From contig NC_016134.3 of the NCBI RefSeq assembly GCF_000005505.3, positions 33,914,150 to 33,978,149 on the forward strand: a stretch of 64,000 nucleotides of DNA, in the 5' to 3' direction. Position 1 is the first letter of the stretch. The number at the start of each line of letters is the position of its first letter. This stretch comes from Brachypodium distachyon. Lineage: Eukaryota > Streptophyta > Magnoliopsida > Poales > Poaceae. Below are positions 12,108 to 24,814 of the stretch, in pieces. The notes under the pieces are model-generated. The model ran no database searches. It saw only the letters and a program-made list of their open reading frames with translations, and had not been told where the DNA came from. A program made the position numbers and the translations under genes.

Positions 12108-15100
12108 ATGGGGCTAGCGCCGCCGGAGCTGGGGCAGTTTGACGGGTGGGAGAGTTCTGGCGAGGAGGAGCGGGAGAGGTGGGGATGGTGCCGGCGCAAC
12201 CGCAGCAACAGGCGGCGCCTTCCCCGGAAGGGCAGTGAGGATGCAAGCGTCACCACTGGGTGCTGCATCCGGCTGTGGCCTATGGGGAGCTGCCCACCGC
12301 CGCCACGGTCCAAAGGCGACACCTCCACTAGCAGTGCCAGCACGCACGGTGGTAATGCTCTTTCTTTCTTTACCTGGAGTGAGATGTGCAATTTACATGT
12401 TCTCTCATGCTTCCATTAGTGTGGAAGATAAGTTAGTTATGGTTGTGATAATAACAGGTCGTAAGTTCCAATGCAATGACTCTGCTGGCGATACCGTTCT
12501 GGGTATTTAGATATGATACAACGCGTGTCATAGTTGGTGTGGGGTTAGTCTGTTATTGTAAATGTTGGGGATGTGTGTAGTTTGGTGGCTAATTTGCTGG
12601 AGAGTTGAGAGAGCTACTTGTGAGTGCAGCTCTTTAGGCATGTCCAGGCGTAGTCGTGTGGAACAATGAATGAATAAATAGACTAGTAACTACTATAACA
12701 AGCAGATAAAAACACATAAAGCACCAAGCACCAAATGTAGTACTGCCTCCCACCAAACTTTGGGCACCATATTTCTAGCTGAGACGCAGTTCTTATTACC
12801 ACCTAATTAATGTGGAATTGGAAGATGAAATTCTGGAGGGGTAAGTGTACCTGTGGGGACAGTGATGTGAGTGATTTTCAGAGTATCTATTTTTAGAATA
12901 GCATGTGGCAATTTTGACCCGTACAGGGCCGGATCTTGTAAGAATTTATGGAAAATGATGCACAAGCAATGGTTGTCATTAAAGTTGTGTGACCAAGCCC
13001 GATGCATTATTACGAAAGAAGACAAGGAGATACATTGGCTTATTCGCCCCCCTGACATAAATCAGTAAAATTTAATCACTCCCACAGGGGTCAAACTGTC
13101 AAACCCAGGTCTGCATGGAGATGCCACTGTGTTTCCACCATTAGGCTAAAGAATAACATTAGCTTCTGCGATGCGCCATGATTGTTGATATCTTAGACTC
13201 AGCCATCTGACTCTGTTTTTGACGATGTTATCTCCTCAGGTGTGATGTTTGAAATAGTAGCTGCTTTGTCAAATATTATTCATCAAGATTGCTTTGAGGA
13301 TCCCATTGATGGTAATGGTTATTTAGGATAGGTCAGAGATAAAGATAGCTGCTTTGTGGAACATTTTTGGTTTACCTGGTTTTGACTATTTCTTAGTACA
13401 AACAATACATGGTTAGATCACAGATAGATCATTTAGATCTAGTTTTGCATTTTTATGCTGTGCTTGGAAGGTGCTGCCACCTGTGAAGTATCTTTACTCA
13501 ACCAATACCTGCCAGCTGCCTTGGAGTTGTAGAAGTGCATTCTGGTCTAAGATTCGTGTAAACAAGATTAATTTGGTAATTAATAGTGCTAAGCTGTCGC
13601 AGGATCGCAGCACACATCTCTATTGCCATACTTTGACCTGGAGGATCTCCGGTGATCCTCTCCTAATCCATTTGTACTCCTCTGATCCTCCCATTCCCAC
13701 CTAAATCCTGACATCAGTACTTCCCTGCTGCCCTTGGTAATCCGAACGAGCGTGAATAACCACTGCAGCTTGCAAGGTCGTTAATTTGCGTCTGGCAGCT
13801 TTTGTACTGCATCAATAAGGTTGTATTTGCTCTTGGATAAACTGCGATGAGAGAATTGTGTAGTGTTTACTCTGGTTACATAAATTCAGATTTATGGGTA
13901 TACAGTTACTGTCTAATATCATTTTATGTGTAAAGTTAGTACCTGGCCCACAACTTAAATACCTTTCTACAAGTACCTCTTAATTTAGGACCAGTTAGTA
14001 CCAGAACTTGCACTTTGATATGAACTTCTGCCATAAGTATAGATTGAAATTGTGTTCCTTCACATTGTTATTGTGGGATTCTTGCATTAGTATGGTATGC
14101 TAAAACTATTGTCCACTTCATGGAATAGCAGAAAAGTCAACAGAAAATGGTAGCAGGAACCAGCCGGTTGCATCAGTAGTCTCAGGCTCGACATCCACCA
14201 GTAATGCCGAGAGCAGTTCATCAGCATCTAAAGCTGGAGAGGAAATAAAGGTTTCCTCTCAGTTGCGCAAGTTTGCATTCAATGATCTAAAATGTGCCAC
14301 CCGGAACTTCAGGCCCGAGAGTCTTCTTGGTGAAGGGGGTTTTGGGTGTGTGTTTAAAGGCTGGATTGAGGAGAACGGAACTGCACCCGTGAAACCTGGT
14401 ACAGGTCTTACAGTTGCTGTCAAAACACTCAATCATGATGGCCTTCAAGGGCACAAAGAATGGGTGGTATGTGCTTTGTTACATTCAAGCTATGCTTATT
14501 TTAATCATTTTTGCAATCCATTTTGAATTAGGATTCACCGCTTCTTATTCTACTTTGTTTCGCTCTTTGCAGGCAGAAGTTGATTTTCTTGGTAACCTTC
14601 ACCATCCCAATTTGGTCAGGTTAATTGGATATTGTGTTGAAGATGACCAAAGATTGCTGGTATATGAATTTATGCCTCGTGGAAGTTTGGATAATCATCT
14701 GTTCAGAAGTATGTTGCTGACCAGTTCTTAAACCATCAAAGCTTTAAACTTTTCATAGAATCTTGGTCCTTTTTGTTGATCATATTGCATCTCTCAGGCT
14801 CAGTTTGGCATTGCTGAACTGTGCTGCGCTGAACTTATTTTATAATCTGCTTTTGAAAAATACACACGAAAGCAGGAAAAAGTTGGTTAGCCAAATACGA
14901 AAATAGCCAAAAGCCAGTTGGAAAAGCTGGATTATCATAATCCACCTCAATGCCGAACGCAGTCTCAGTTGGAAAAGATTAATTATTTAGGTGGAAATTT
15001 GAGGCTAAAATGAATAATGATTCTTCTGCAGGGTCTCTTCCTCTCCCATGGTCCATTAGAATGAAGGTTGCTCTTGGGGCAGCACAAGGTCTTTCTTTCC

Positions 15101-16891
15101 TTCACGAAGAAGCAGAAAGACCAGTCATTTATCGTGATTTTAAAACATCTAATATACTGCTAGATGCGGTAAGTGTTGAATCCATTATTGGATTGGATTA
15201 TGCTTGTGCATCACATGACTCGCATAATTCACGTTCTATTATTCATATCTTGACTGTGCTCTTACAGGATTACAATGCCAAGCTCTCAGATTTTGGGCTT
15301 GCCAAAGATGGACCTGTAGGTGACAAAACTCATGTGTCTACTCGAGTAATGGGGACCTACGGATATGCAGCTCCAGAGTATGTCATGACAGGTTAGTGCT
15401 TCACCAGACATAACTTGCTGGCTCTGAAAGAGTACTTTTTAGGGGAACAGGAGGGGGAAAATCCCTACCTTCTTTTATTGCCTTCTTTTATTGCAAAAGA
15501 AGGGTATTGCCTTCTTTTATTGCAAAAGAAGGGTATGAAAAAACCGGATTATAACAACAAGCGTGCTCCAAAAGTAATAGATGCAAAAGTACTATGGAAC
15601 ACCAGAGTATTGGATCGAAAAGTATCCAACCAAGCACTGATTTTTTTTATTACATGCTTAAAGATATGAAATTGATATTTGTTGGAAGGCATAAATGTCA
15701 AGGATTATGGTTTAGTAATTTCTTATTAATATACTCCCTCCAATCCTTAATAAGTGTCTCAGATTTTGTACAACTTTGTGGTACAAAACTTCAACTAGTT
15801 GCTTTGGCTATGTGGGGGTATAACTAGTTAGATTGTATCTATCCATTCATGCAACCTCTGGTTTATGTGGAGAAAATGAAGTGGAAGAGACGAAAGGAGT
15901 CTCACTCTCATGTTTTTGGTTATTCTATATACAATTTGTGCGGAAATACACAAATCTAATACACATTGCAATAATAATTTACTTTAATAAATGTCACAGT
16001 GATTTGAAGTGGCGATACATGTGTCTCTATGATTAGTTATCTAATTAACATGTCTAGTAAAAAAAGTGGCAGGGACAAAGAATAGATGTCTATCTTTGAA
16101 AGTGGATACAGTGGTTAGAGTCGCAAATACTCACAGCGGACTGATTTTCTGGCAAATAAATCATGTGCTACCAATCCTGCCAAAGTGTAACTATCTTGCT
16201 AATACAAACCCCCATCGTCTTCTCAATTTGAAGGCCATGTTGGTACTGGATATCGGAATTTCATTTTCTTGTGCAGTTAAAGATCAAATACCTTTTTCCT
16301 CTAGCATTTTTTCATGTTATCTTTACTGTAATGTTTACTTGGTGTCATAAATTTCTTGCATCTTTCCCCAACTTTTCAGGTCATCTGACATCAAAGAGTG
16401 ATGTCTACAGCTTCGGTGTGGTGCTACTAGAGATGATGTCGGGACGCAGGTCAATGGACAAGAACCGCCCAAATGGCGAGCACAACCTTGTTGAGTGGGC
16501 GCGGCCCCTCCTAGGAGAGAGACAACGTTTCTACAAGCTAGTGGACCCTCGGCTGGAGGGTAACTTCTCAGTCAAAGGTGCCCAGAAGGCAGCACAATTA
16601 GCGCGTGCCTGCCTGAGTCGGGACCCCAAGGCTCGGCCTCTGATGAGCCAGGTGGTTGAAGCTCTCAAGCCGCTGCTCAACCTCAAGGACATGGCCAGCT
16701 CCTCGTACTTCTACCAGACGATGCAAGCAGAGAGGATGGCGCATTCGAGCAGCTTGAATGGCAGGAGCAGCCATAGCGCCAAGGCACATGGCTCGTTTGC
16801 CCGGGCAAGCGGGCAGCAACCAGTGAGGAGCATCTCTGATGGCCCCCGTGCTTCGCCTTTTCGCTACTCACCAAAGCCGAACATGAAATGA
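12108..16891 (+). CDS. Receptor-like cytoplasmic kinase, RLCK-VII, PBL34/35/36-like
   Basis: A Ser/Thr kinase of the PBS1-like class that relays signals from surface receptors in immunity. Exons: 12108-12351, 14129-14466, 14573-14708, 15032-15168, 15268-15391, 16380-16891; phases agree and give 496 residues. An N-terminal region rich in Arg and Cys ([12 protein letters not shown]) and Ser precedes the kinase. Kinase motifs: [20 protein letters not shown] leading into [31 protein letters not shown] (RD type), [26 protein letters not shown] and [16 protein letters not shown] Ser-rich tail ends RYSPKPNMK. Intron 1 is 1,777 nt and intron 5 is 988 nt; introns 3 and 5 carry MITE-like or repeat sequence. 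All catalytic residues are present, so the kinase should be active. Confidence 0.95.
14798..14962. mobile_element. MITE in RLCK intron 3
   Basis: A 165-bp element with imperfect inverted ends: the left starts GCTCAGTTTGGCATTG and the right ends CAATGCCGAACGCAG. It is flanked on both sides by TCTCAG (14792-14797 and 14963-14968). Short inverted ends plus a direct flanking repeat indicate a DNA transposon, possibly hAT-like, but the superfamily is not certain. Confidence 0.55.
15468..15533. repeat. Tandem palindromic repeat in RLCK intron 5
   Basis: The 23-bp near-palindrome CCTTCTTTT-ATTG-CAAAAGAAGG occurs at 15481-15503 and 15510-15532, preceded by a half copy at 15468-15480. In RNA each copy would fold into a hairpin. 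Confidence 0.8.
15734..15758. mobile_element. Stowaway MITE terminus (solo)
   Basis: CTCCCTCCAATCCTTAATAA after a TA is a Stowaway left end in RLCK intron 5. I do not see the matching right end, so the element is truncated or decayed. Confidence 0.5.
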
Positions 16892-18648
16892 CTAGATTAG
16901 TGTGTAGCAATCCTGGTTGGGGCTTAAAATGTCAGAATCGGTTCCGGGAGGTGGAACTTGGATCGGGCGTCGTGGCTGGTGAACATCATTGTTGTACCAT
17001 CTGATATCTCTGTCGTGTAGATTTGACATGTGAAGGATATAGGTGAAAGAAAAAGGTGATGAGATTTCCCTTGTGGATGAAATGTGCTGAAGCCTGAAGG
17101 TTAATCTTAGCTAAGTAGCTGGACGCTGACGTTAGACCGTCCCCCGGAAGTAAGAAGCCAGTTTGAGAGTGCTGCTTCTTTTGCAAGCACAAGAGCTAGT
17201 GGTGTTCAAAACGGTTTCTGTGAAACCGTGAAAAACCACCTTATACAAATTGTTGAACTAGTTTCGTGAGCTTGGTTAGTAACCGAAGGATTTGTACTAG
17301 AGCAGGCATGCCGAGTTTAGACTTGTTTGTTTGAACCCTTCACTTGGTGATCTAGAGGGAATGACAAGGATAAGAAAGATTGTAGTAGTTCATTTTTCCC
17401 TCAATTCCTCCCAACTCCGACCAATTGAAACCAGTAAGTGAGGGAGAAGGGGCGGTTGCTCGCGCGTGTCGATTGGCACCGTAGAGGAGCGAAAAGAGGG
17501 GAGAGAATGCCCGTGGGACCTGCCGCGCTGTGCCTGTGCGTTCTGATCTTATCTCCGTTCGTGGGACCCGCCTGTAAGCTGTTTTCTCTCCTCAGCCTTC
17601 TTCTCACAGCCGCACCCGCCGGTGCCGCAGATTAAGGACACGATGAGCTCTCTGTCTCCGCCGCTTCCTCTCCTTTCCACTTGCTCCATCCGAGGAAGGG
17701 TGGGCGAAAAGCTTCATCCGAGGAAGGGCGCGGACCCAACCCCTAGTATAGAGAAAGCGCGGCCCTGGTGGCTGCACGTCGACGCCCACTGTTCCGCGAC
17801 GTGGCCCAACGAGCACCACACCACCGGCTCAGCGAGGACAAGGAACCGGGCGGAAGCGGAACCAGCAACCCCGCCAGCCCCCACGCGCCGCGACAGAAAT
17901 CCACAGCAACCGTCGACGTGTACCCTCCCATCGGCGCCCCTTTCATCGACGGTTACTTGTATATAGATGTCTTGTTTTTGAGTTGGTTGAAAGTTAATTT
18001 AATCTGCCGGTGTTTTTCTTGATCCTGCACACACCTAATTTGAAACTAAAATTCGAAAGCCGTACTTCACGTAAAAAGCGCGTGACGGCCCATGAGCCCA
18101 GAAGGCGGTTAGATGCCCCGGCCCATCGTCGCCTGACCAGTACTCCGCAACTCCCTGTTTCCCCGAATACCCCCCAGCCAGCCGCATCTCGTCTCTGGGA
18201 CGCCGCCTACCCCAAGTCCAGCTCCGCCTCGATCTGCCCCTCGCCGGCAGCACGCCGCAAGTCCAGCGCCCCTCGCCGCAGCTGCTCCTATCCTCCGCCA
18301 TCTGCTCAACTTCTCTCTCGCTCTTGTCTTCTCAATTCTTTGTTCCCGTGGATGGATGCAGTGCATGGATAATGGATTAACTATTCAAGTCTGGGCTGGA
18401 CCAGCACACCTGGCTAGGGTTCTTTGCCGACGCGTGTCGCGCTCACGACCCGAGCCAATCAGCTTCTCACTCTACTCAGTCCTCCTCTCCTCTGCGCCCG
18501 ATCAAGCTAGTGCCAAAACCCTAGCTCGCTCCCAACCCCGGCGGACGACGCCTCCCTTCCCATAGCTTCGGCGCCCACCATCCCTCTCTCCCTCCCACCC
18601 GCGACGCCCGGCTTCCATCCATCTCCCCCCGGCAAGCGAGGTTCGGCG
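16892..18648. other. Intergenic, RLCK to WIYLD gene
   Basis: The left part is the 3' UTR of the kinase. From 17.4 to 18.6 kb the DNA is GC-rich with several short open frames on both strands. None resembles a known protein, and they fit the leader and CpG-rich promoter of the next gene better. A 14-bp direct repeat (CATCCGAGGAAGGG) occurs near 17687 and 17715. Confidence 0.4.
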
Positions 18649-20741
18649 ATGCCTAGACGGCGGTCGACGGCTGGGCGGATGGACGCCGCCATAGACCATT
18701 CCATCCCGATGGGGTACAACAAGGCCCAAGTCCGCAGCGTGGTCAACACCCTCCTCAAGGTTCCCCTCTCCCTTTCCTCCCTTTTCTGCTTCTTCGCGCT
18801 GAGATACTAGGGTTTTGTTTTGGGTTCGAGAGCCCCGCGGAATTATCTCTCAAGGGTCGACGTTTCCATGGGGCTGCTGCCAATTCTTACGATCGTGATT
18901 TCGGCTGGTTTGGTTAGGTGTATGGGACGGAAGATGGGAACCAACCCTGGGCGCTCCTGGAGGACAACTGCTACCAGGTGGTGCAGGACGCGCTCTTCGA
19001 GAAGCAGGAGGAGGAGGAGCAGCAGTCGGAGGAGGAGGACGTCCAGGAGGAGGGCGGAGCTCAGGTGAGCTAACTCTCTATTCCCTTGCTTCTTTCTATC
19101 TCCCATGTTTTTGGCAGTGTGTCTCATTCACATTGCTACCAATTTACCTGTCTGCTTCCCTGCAGACCAATATGTGCAACGCTGTGTTGCTTCTTAATTG
19201 ACAATATAATGCTACTATCCCAACTGCTATTCAAAGATCAAAAGATCCTGCTCAATGACACTTGTTAATTTGGTATTTTAAGGTATTTTAGTGGATAGTA
19301 TAACAATGATAATCTTTATGAGGTTTTTTCAACTGTTATAATCAATTCTTCATCTTGTTTGGCTAGGAGTATAGTGAACTGGTTCATCTTATACCATTCC
19401 ACATGGTTGAAAATATCAATAGAAAATGAGGAATAAATTGTTTCTAATTTTGTTTGCTGGATCACATCATGAGACCAACCATCCTATTATTGAGGTTTCC
19501 CTTAGTGCAAGCCTGTCCATGGTCGCTTACTAGCTTAGTCTTTTCATGGTTTAGTATGCATTTACAAAAAAATTGAAGTGGATGCCAACGTAACAAGTTT
19601 TTTTTGTTATTTATAAAGCACCTTTTGCAGGAGCAGCAGCATGAGGAGTTTGAGGAGGATGACGAGGCTCCGGTGAGCTCCCTCCCCTTTTACTTTCTTG
19701 ATTTGATCTCATGCTTTGATGAAAGAGTATCAGTGTGTGCCATTGCTACTCCTGCCAACTAATATATGCAACGCTACCGTGGGCGTGCTTTATCTAAGTG
19801 ATAACCTCAAATCTTGGATGGTTGGTCCATCTGATGTTATCATTGATTTTTGTAGCATCAACTTAGTCTTCATTTTGTGTTCATATTGTAGTCATGTGGA
19901 ATTCCATAATGACAGACCCGTTCTCTATATCCTTCACCAAACAATATGGGAAGAGCAGTTGAGCATTTCCTTATAAATTTCATCTTCAATGCTAGCATCC
20001 TATATCTTTGACCCAAACTATTATCAAACAAAATACCTTAAAATTCTGCCCCCTAGATCTAACAAGTGATTGTGTATTTGCACAGTTTGTGCCATTCTCT
20101 CATAGTTTCTTTGTTTTGGGGAGATTTACTTGTTGCTGCTTGGCTGCAGAAATAAGTGAATTGACTTGTGTCTTTTATGTTGCCTCTGGGCTGGCATAAT
20201 TGACTGATGATTTGGAATTGTACAGTTTTAGCATTGCACTATGCAGTATGATAATTAAAAAAGCATGCAAAAATTGTTCTTAGTTGTGAAAAAATTGATG
20301 TTTAGCTCTAAACCAAGACCCTGAGCTATTAATTTTTCGTTTGAGTTTCTTATTCCGTTCAGTCAACAAAGCATATGCATTTTGTGTAATTCTTTCAAGG
20401 GCTTCATGTGTAATGCAGCAACAAGAAGCAGCAATGCACGAGGCACCATTAGAAAACAACATGACAATTGTGAGGGTGCACAGTGACTTACCATCTGAGG
20501 CTGCGTCAGCAGTTGAGGAAAAAGAGGAAGTTGTCCCTATGACCATCGATGCACCTGCTCACAGAGCTGTGCTGCCACAGCCTCTACCTGCAGTTGTTGC
20601 TACGGATGGATCAGTGAGTCCGAGAGTGATTCGGACTATGAAGAACATTTTGGTAATCGGCAACATGAGGCGCCTGTCCCAACTCCAGGAGGAGACGGGC
20701 TTTGCAACAAGAAGCGGCCAAGTAGATGGGATGTGAAGTGA
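18649..20741 (+). CDS. WIYLD-domain protein (SUVR-type N-terminal domain), frame problem in last exon
   Basis: The N-terminal WIYLD domain is the one found at the start of SUVR histone methyltransferases, where it binds ubiquitin. Exons: 18649-18759, 18918-19064, 19631-19672, 20419-about 20741. Exon 1 gives IDHSIPMGYNKAQVRSVVNT; exon 2 gives VYGTEDGNQPWALLEDN and an acidic Glu/Gln run. There is no SET domain, so this is a short stand-alone protein of about 205 residues. In exon 4 the open frame ends at 20736, but from about 20598 a different frame reads CYGWISESESDSDYEEHFG and later KKRPSRWDVK, ending at 20741. That second frame looks like the conserved tail. Either a short intron or a one-base indel near 20590-20600 must be present. 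The 3' UTR appears to contain an intron (about 20758-21324). Confidence 0.75.
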
Positions 20742-23700
20742 AGTGCAGCACTTAACAGGTAATGTTTTTAATATCCGATCTTACTTTGTTATCATTAAGT
20801 TGGTATTAGTAGCCAAATTACTATGAGTAGTCAGTTATTTCATACCTATTATTATTATCCTTATACTTTTTATTAGATGGAAGATACTTGATTATGTTTT
20901 CCTTAGTTACTACCAGAAAAGTATCATTTAGATAAAACATTGCACGGTAAACGTGGATGACATTGAGTTTATGTAAAAACTTGGACGGTATTTATGTGTG
21001 GCCAACAAAGAATGAGGCATAGATCGTTCGAGATGGGTTGGTCAGGATGATGAGATTGGCTCACAACATAATTCATCATGGTGCTAATAATAGTAAAGGA
21101 GCTGGACAGTTTTCTGTTGTATTCGATCTTTCTGTTGTATGGAAATAGAAAGGTCCATACCAACCTGGCTTTGTTAATCTCCATGCCAATACAAATCATA
21201 CTAATGGTCAATGGAGGTTGATGTCCATTGAGTTGTTAATCTCCATGTTAGGAAGTCTAAACCAAGCTTTGAAAAACTTGTTGCCTTGTTCGAAACCCTA
21301 ACAAGCGCTCTTTTGTTATGACAGGAGATGAGGCTGATGCAAGTTCACAGCAAGAGTGGTGGCAGTGGCTAGTTGATGTGGTCTGAAGAACTGACTGAAT
21401 TTGCAGCCGTACTGTAATGCTATGCTAGTATATACATGTATGTGTAGTAATCTGGAGAACTGGGTTTGCAGTGGTAATGTGACCCTAGTAGTATATTCTG
21501 CGTGAAGAATGTAAGAACGGCATGGCTGTTGCTGGCTAATTAGGTAATTTGACTCTAGTGTTTGTCTGGATCATGACCCCTGCGTTAGTTGGCTTGGCTG
21601 GATGTCTTGCACATTTGGGTTCGGGCTGATCTGTTGTTGGCAGAGCTATGTAACAGATCATATGGCCTTATGTATTTTTAATCATGCATGCATGTTAGTA
21701 ACTTGGCTGCAGCTGTTATGTCCAGAAACATGCCTGTTGCTTTCAGGTTGTGTTTTGTCCTGGTCTTAAAATAGCGTAGGAAAAAGACCATGATGACTCC
21801 AAATCCTTGTCAAATTACTTGGTTCTATGGGACAATTCTGACCTTGAGAAAGAATTAGAGAATGAATCCTTCCTGTGGTTAGAATTAGCACACACTGCGA
21901 TGGTTGAAGAATTAATTCGGTCACTATATCATTGAACCCAAGAACTATCATGTGCCAATAATTTGTTGAACCGTGCATTCAGTTTATTGAACCATGCATG
22001 AACTGTGTCAATAATTTGTTGAACCGTGCATTCTTCTTTGAAAGGGAACCCTGCAAATTGAGAAGGAGTTTGTTGCTTTAGGCATTGCAATGTCATCCCC
22101 TGTTCCACAAACCCAATCAGTGTTTGAGATCAATGAAATGGGTTGTTACAATGGCAGCACTGGGTGGATATTGGTTTCAGTCATTAGTGCTCTTGATGAA
22201 GACTTTTATGATAGATAAAAGGTAGCTCGGTAGAAGCAATGATTTGATGAATTTGAAACATGCCTTTGGAATGTGAGGTTACAGCCAGTCATTTAAATGT
22301 GCTATCCTGTGTCATGAACCTTTTTGCCCATGAATGAGCAAACATAATGCAGAAGGGAGCTAGGCCCTATCCATGCCTTGAAGAATTTGAGACTGGAGTA
22401 GGAAGAAATAGACCATAGGAAACAGAGGACTTATGATGATGATACAGAAGGGGATAGGACCTCATGTCTTGAAGAATTTTAGATACTAGAGTAGGGAGAA
22501 ATAGACCTTAGATAACAAACGCCCTACAATTTAAAAATCACTGGTTATTTCAGAAGTGAGATATAGGGTGTCTGATTCAGTTACTAAATGACTCAACTAG
22601 GATACGGACTCTTAGTTCTAACAAACTATAGATCTATTAACACACTCGATCTATCACATATTATTAATTGATTATGGATTCAACATTTTTCTGACTTCTG
22701 GCAAATCTGGCTGTCTTGCTACTGCTGGACTTCCTGGCCATCATTACCACACGTATTGTCACTGACTTGTTGTTACTGCCATGATGATCTTATTGCATGA
22801 CCCCTTTATCCACAGCGTCCTCTTTTTCCTCATACATGCTTGATCTTCATCATCTTTAGCATGGATCAAGCCTTGTGATACATTATGAATTAAGTACTAT
22901 AAGTAGCTATTACGGACATATGATGTCTTAAAAAAACTGTGCTAAGATATGCATCTGGAATGCACTATTTAGTACTTGGTACTAATTGTATGTTTCTCCA
23001 TTTTTTTAGAACGGTACTACTTCTATCTTTGTCAATAGGTCAACATAAATTTTCAAACACATGGCAACCATAGAAACAAGTTCCAGCGCATGGAAATAAA
23101 TATTTGCACTGAGAAGATGGTGAGGTTAGTTTCAGGGACAAGCCGATAACAACTCAGGATAACTTACTTGAGGCTTGCAAAACCTGCTTGGGATGTTTTT
23201 TTGTGTGTTTGTTTGATATTTCTGAGCTGCTAATCATTTGAGAGCTCTTTTACGGTACCCTAAAATTAATATGTGCCGTCTATTTCCCCCGATCCAATGG
23301 TCGATATAATTGGTACTCTATCACTAGTTCCACGGAGTACTCACTCAGAAACTCATGGAGTACCTTCGTCTAAAGGGCAAAAGCGTAATTAACACACTAT
23401 TGTAATTTTTTCTGGCGAAGGAAAAATTCATCCATGACCTAACTCTATTCCTGCTCATGGCGGCCGGCAAGATTCTCCAGGGTGCATGAGGCCACTACAT
23501 AGGAGACGGCGAGCAACGAACCCATGTCGGCGCGACTCTGCGCTTCGTCCACGGCGGTCATCAACGGCGGCCACGCCTAGGGTTGCGGAGGAGATAGTGT
23601 GGTGGCGAGATTCTACGGCATCGTCCATGGCGTTCTACGGCGTCCGTGACAGCCACTGGTGGCGACGGCGGATTTACCGTTGATTTATAATCCCCAGTAG

Positions 23701-24643
23701 GCCAGTACATAGATTAGGCCTAGTACGTACGGAGTAGTTGCTGTTGATTTACTGAGTTCGTGTTCAGCGAAGAATTAAATGAATTGGACGTGCGTCAATC
23801 ACCGGAGAAACGTAGCACGGGGCACGGCTCGGCGGAGGGGCGACCTGTTCGGCAGCGACGGCACGTTGCCAGACAGGCGAGAGATGGTGCAGTGCTGCCG
23901 GCCACTCGGTTCGATTTGGATGTTCACATCAATCGGGATTCTTTGACAGCATGGGGAGTTTTTTTTTGGGCTGACAGAGGAAAAGAAAAACTTGCCTTTT
24001 GAAAAATGAGTAAGTTACCCTTAAGAACAAACGGTTAGATCTACTCGGTACTCCCATGTGTGCTTTTGGAGTACAGGATACAGTAAAAAGTGTCTCATTC
24101 ATTTGAAACCTGGACTGTTGCCAACTTTAGGTTGTAATTGCAGCAGCATGTTGCACTCCAGTGTCCTTTTTCATACAAACACTGGCAAGAAGTCATTCTC
24201 AGTTTTGCCATTTGGAGGAAATTGCGGAAGAGTTGGTCAGTTGCTAGAATTTATGTTCATCGAAACTAAACTAAAAAGTGTCCAGGACACCCTAAACCCA
24301 TCCATAACCCACCTACTCAGGGTTCAGTTGGATGGTCTGCCCTCAGTGCCTTCTGATGCTAAGGGAAATTGAAGAATTAAATCCCCTCTCATCACTCATC
24401 AGAAGGGGAGGGATTGGGTTTAGACCTTTGCAAACAAGTCATCATGCATGCTACTGGTCTGGTGACAACTCCAATTTACGAAAACAAGCAGACTACAGAT
24501 GCTAACATCACTACCAGAGCTCCATGCTTGTTTTAATCTTTGTATTTGTGCTATCTTCACATATGCATTCTGTTTCCATTCTGAAAAAAAGAGAGAGGAT
24601 GTTTCCAACATCCAACATCAAAATTACTTGTATAGGTTTGCAG
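20742..24643. other. Gene-poor region after the WIYLD gene
   Basis: It contains the WIYLD 3' UTR (second part from 21325), a diverged tandem repeat at 22350-22520 and a stop-free stretch at 22042-22218 (58 codons, no family recognised). The 23.2-24.1 kb part is GC-rich in the middle with loosely inverted flanks and may be an old DNA transposon. At 24287-24425 similar inverted motifs (AAACCCATCC / GGATTGGGTTT) hint at another small element. No definite gene was seen. Confidence 0.4.
22350..22520. repeat. Diverged tandem duplication, about 80 bp units
   Basis: Copy 1 (about 22350-22428) and copy 2 (about 22445-22520) share CAGAAGGG, CTTGAAGAATTT, AGTAGG and GAAATAGACC in the same order, with substitutions and small gaps. 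Confidence 0.7.
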
Positions 24644-24814
24644 CTTCTGCATTACGATGTCAGGTATGTACCTTGCTTTGTGCTCCTGGACAAGAATGGT
24701 AGAGCTCTAGCGAAGACCGGAGTTCCAACTAGCAGGCAGCATGTTATCGCGGGTCTTCATCACCTTCTTAACATGAAGCGACCATCTAGGCAGGAAGGAA
24801 AAGAGAAGAGTTGA
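24644..24814 (+). pseudogene. Thioredoxin-fold C-terminal exon (probably a gene remnant)
   Basis: After a possible acceptor (TTTGCAG) an open frame of 57 codons reads [20 protein letters not shown] and ends in a basic tail before TGA. The block [11 protein letters not shown] followed by a Gly matches the cis-Pro strand and following turn of the thioredoxin fold. No upstream exon with a CxxC active site was found in the window; a short stretch at 24195-24240 is a weak candidate for the N-terminal half. This is most likely the last exon of a decayed or poorly resolved thioredoxin-like gene. I do not know the exact family member. Confidence 0.45.

Noticed and set aside
11464..12391. Several overlapping open frames on both strands before and over RLCK exon 1
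   Set aside because: All lie in GC- and CT-rich leader DNA; only the frame from 12108 joins the kinase exons in phase.
13078..13143. tRNA-like text (GGTCAAAC...CCAGGTCTGC)
   Set aside because: No cloverleaf with acceptor, D and anticodon arms can be built; it is more like a worn retroelement fragment.
15468..15533. Possible CRISPR-like or regular array
   Set aside because: Only two and a half copies and plant nuclear context; a simple tandem duplication explains it.
23486..24002. Arg-rich open frames
   Set aside because: The composition follows local GC content and the frames lack splice or promoter support; probably old transposon sequence.
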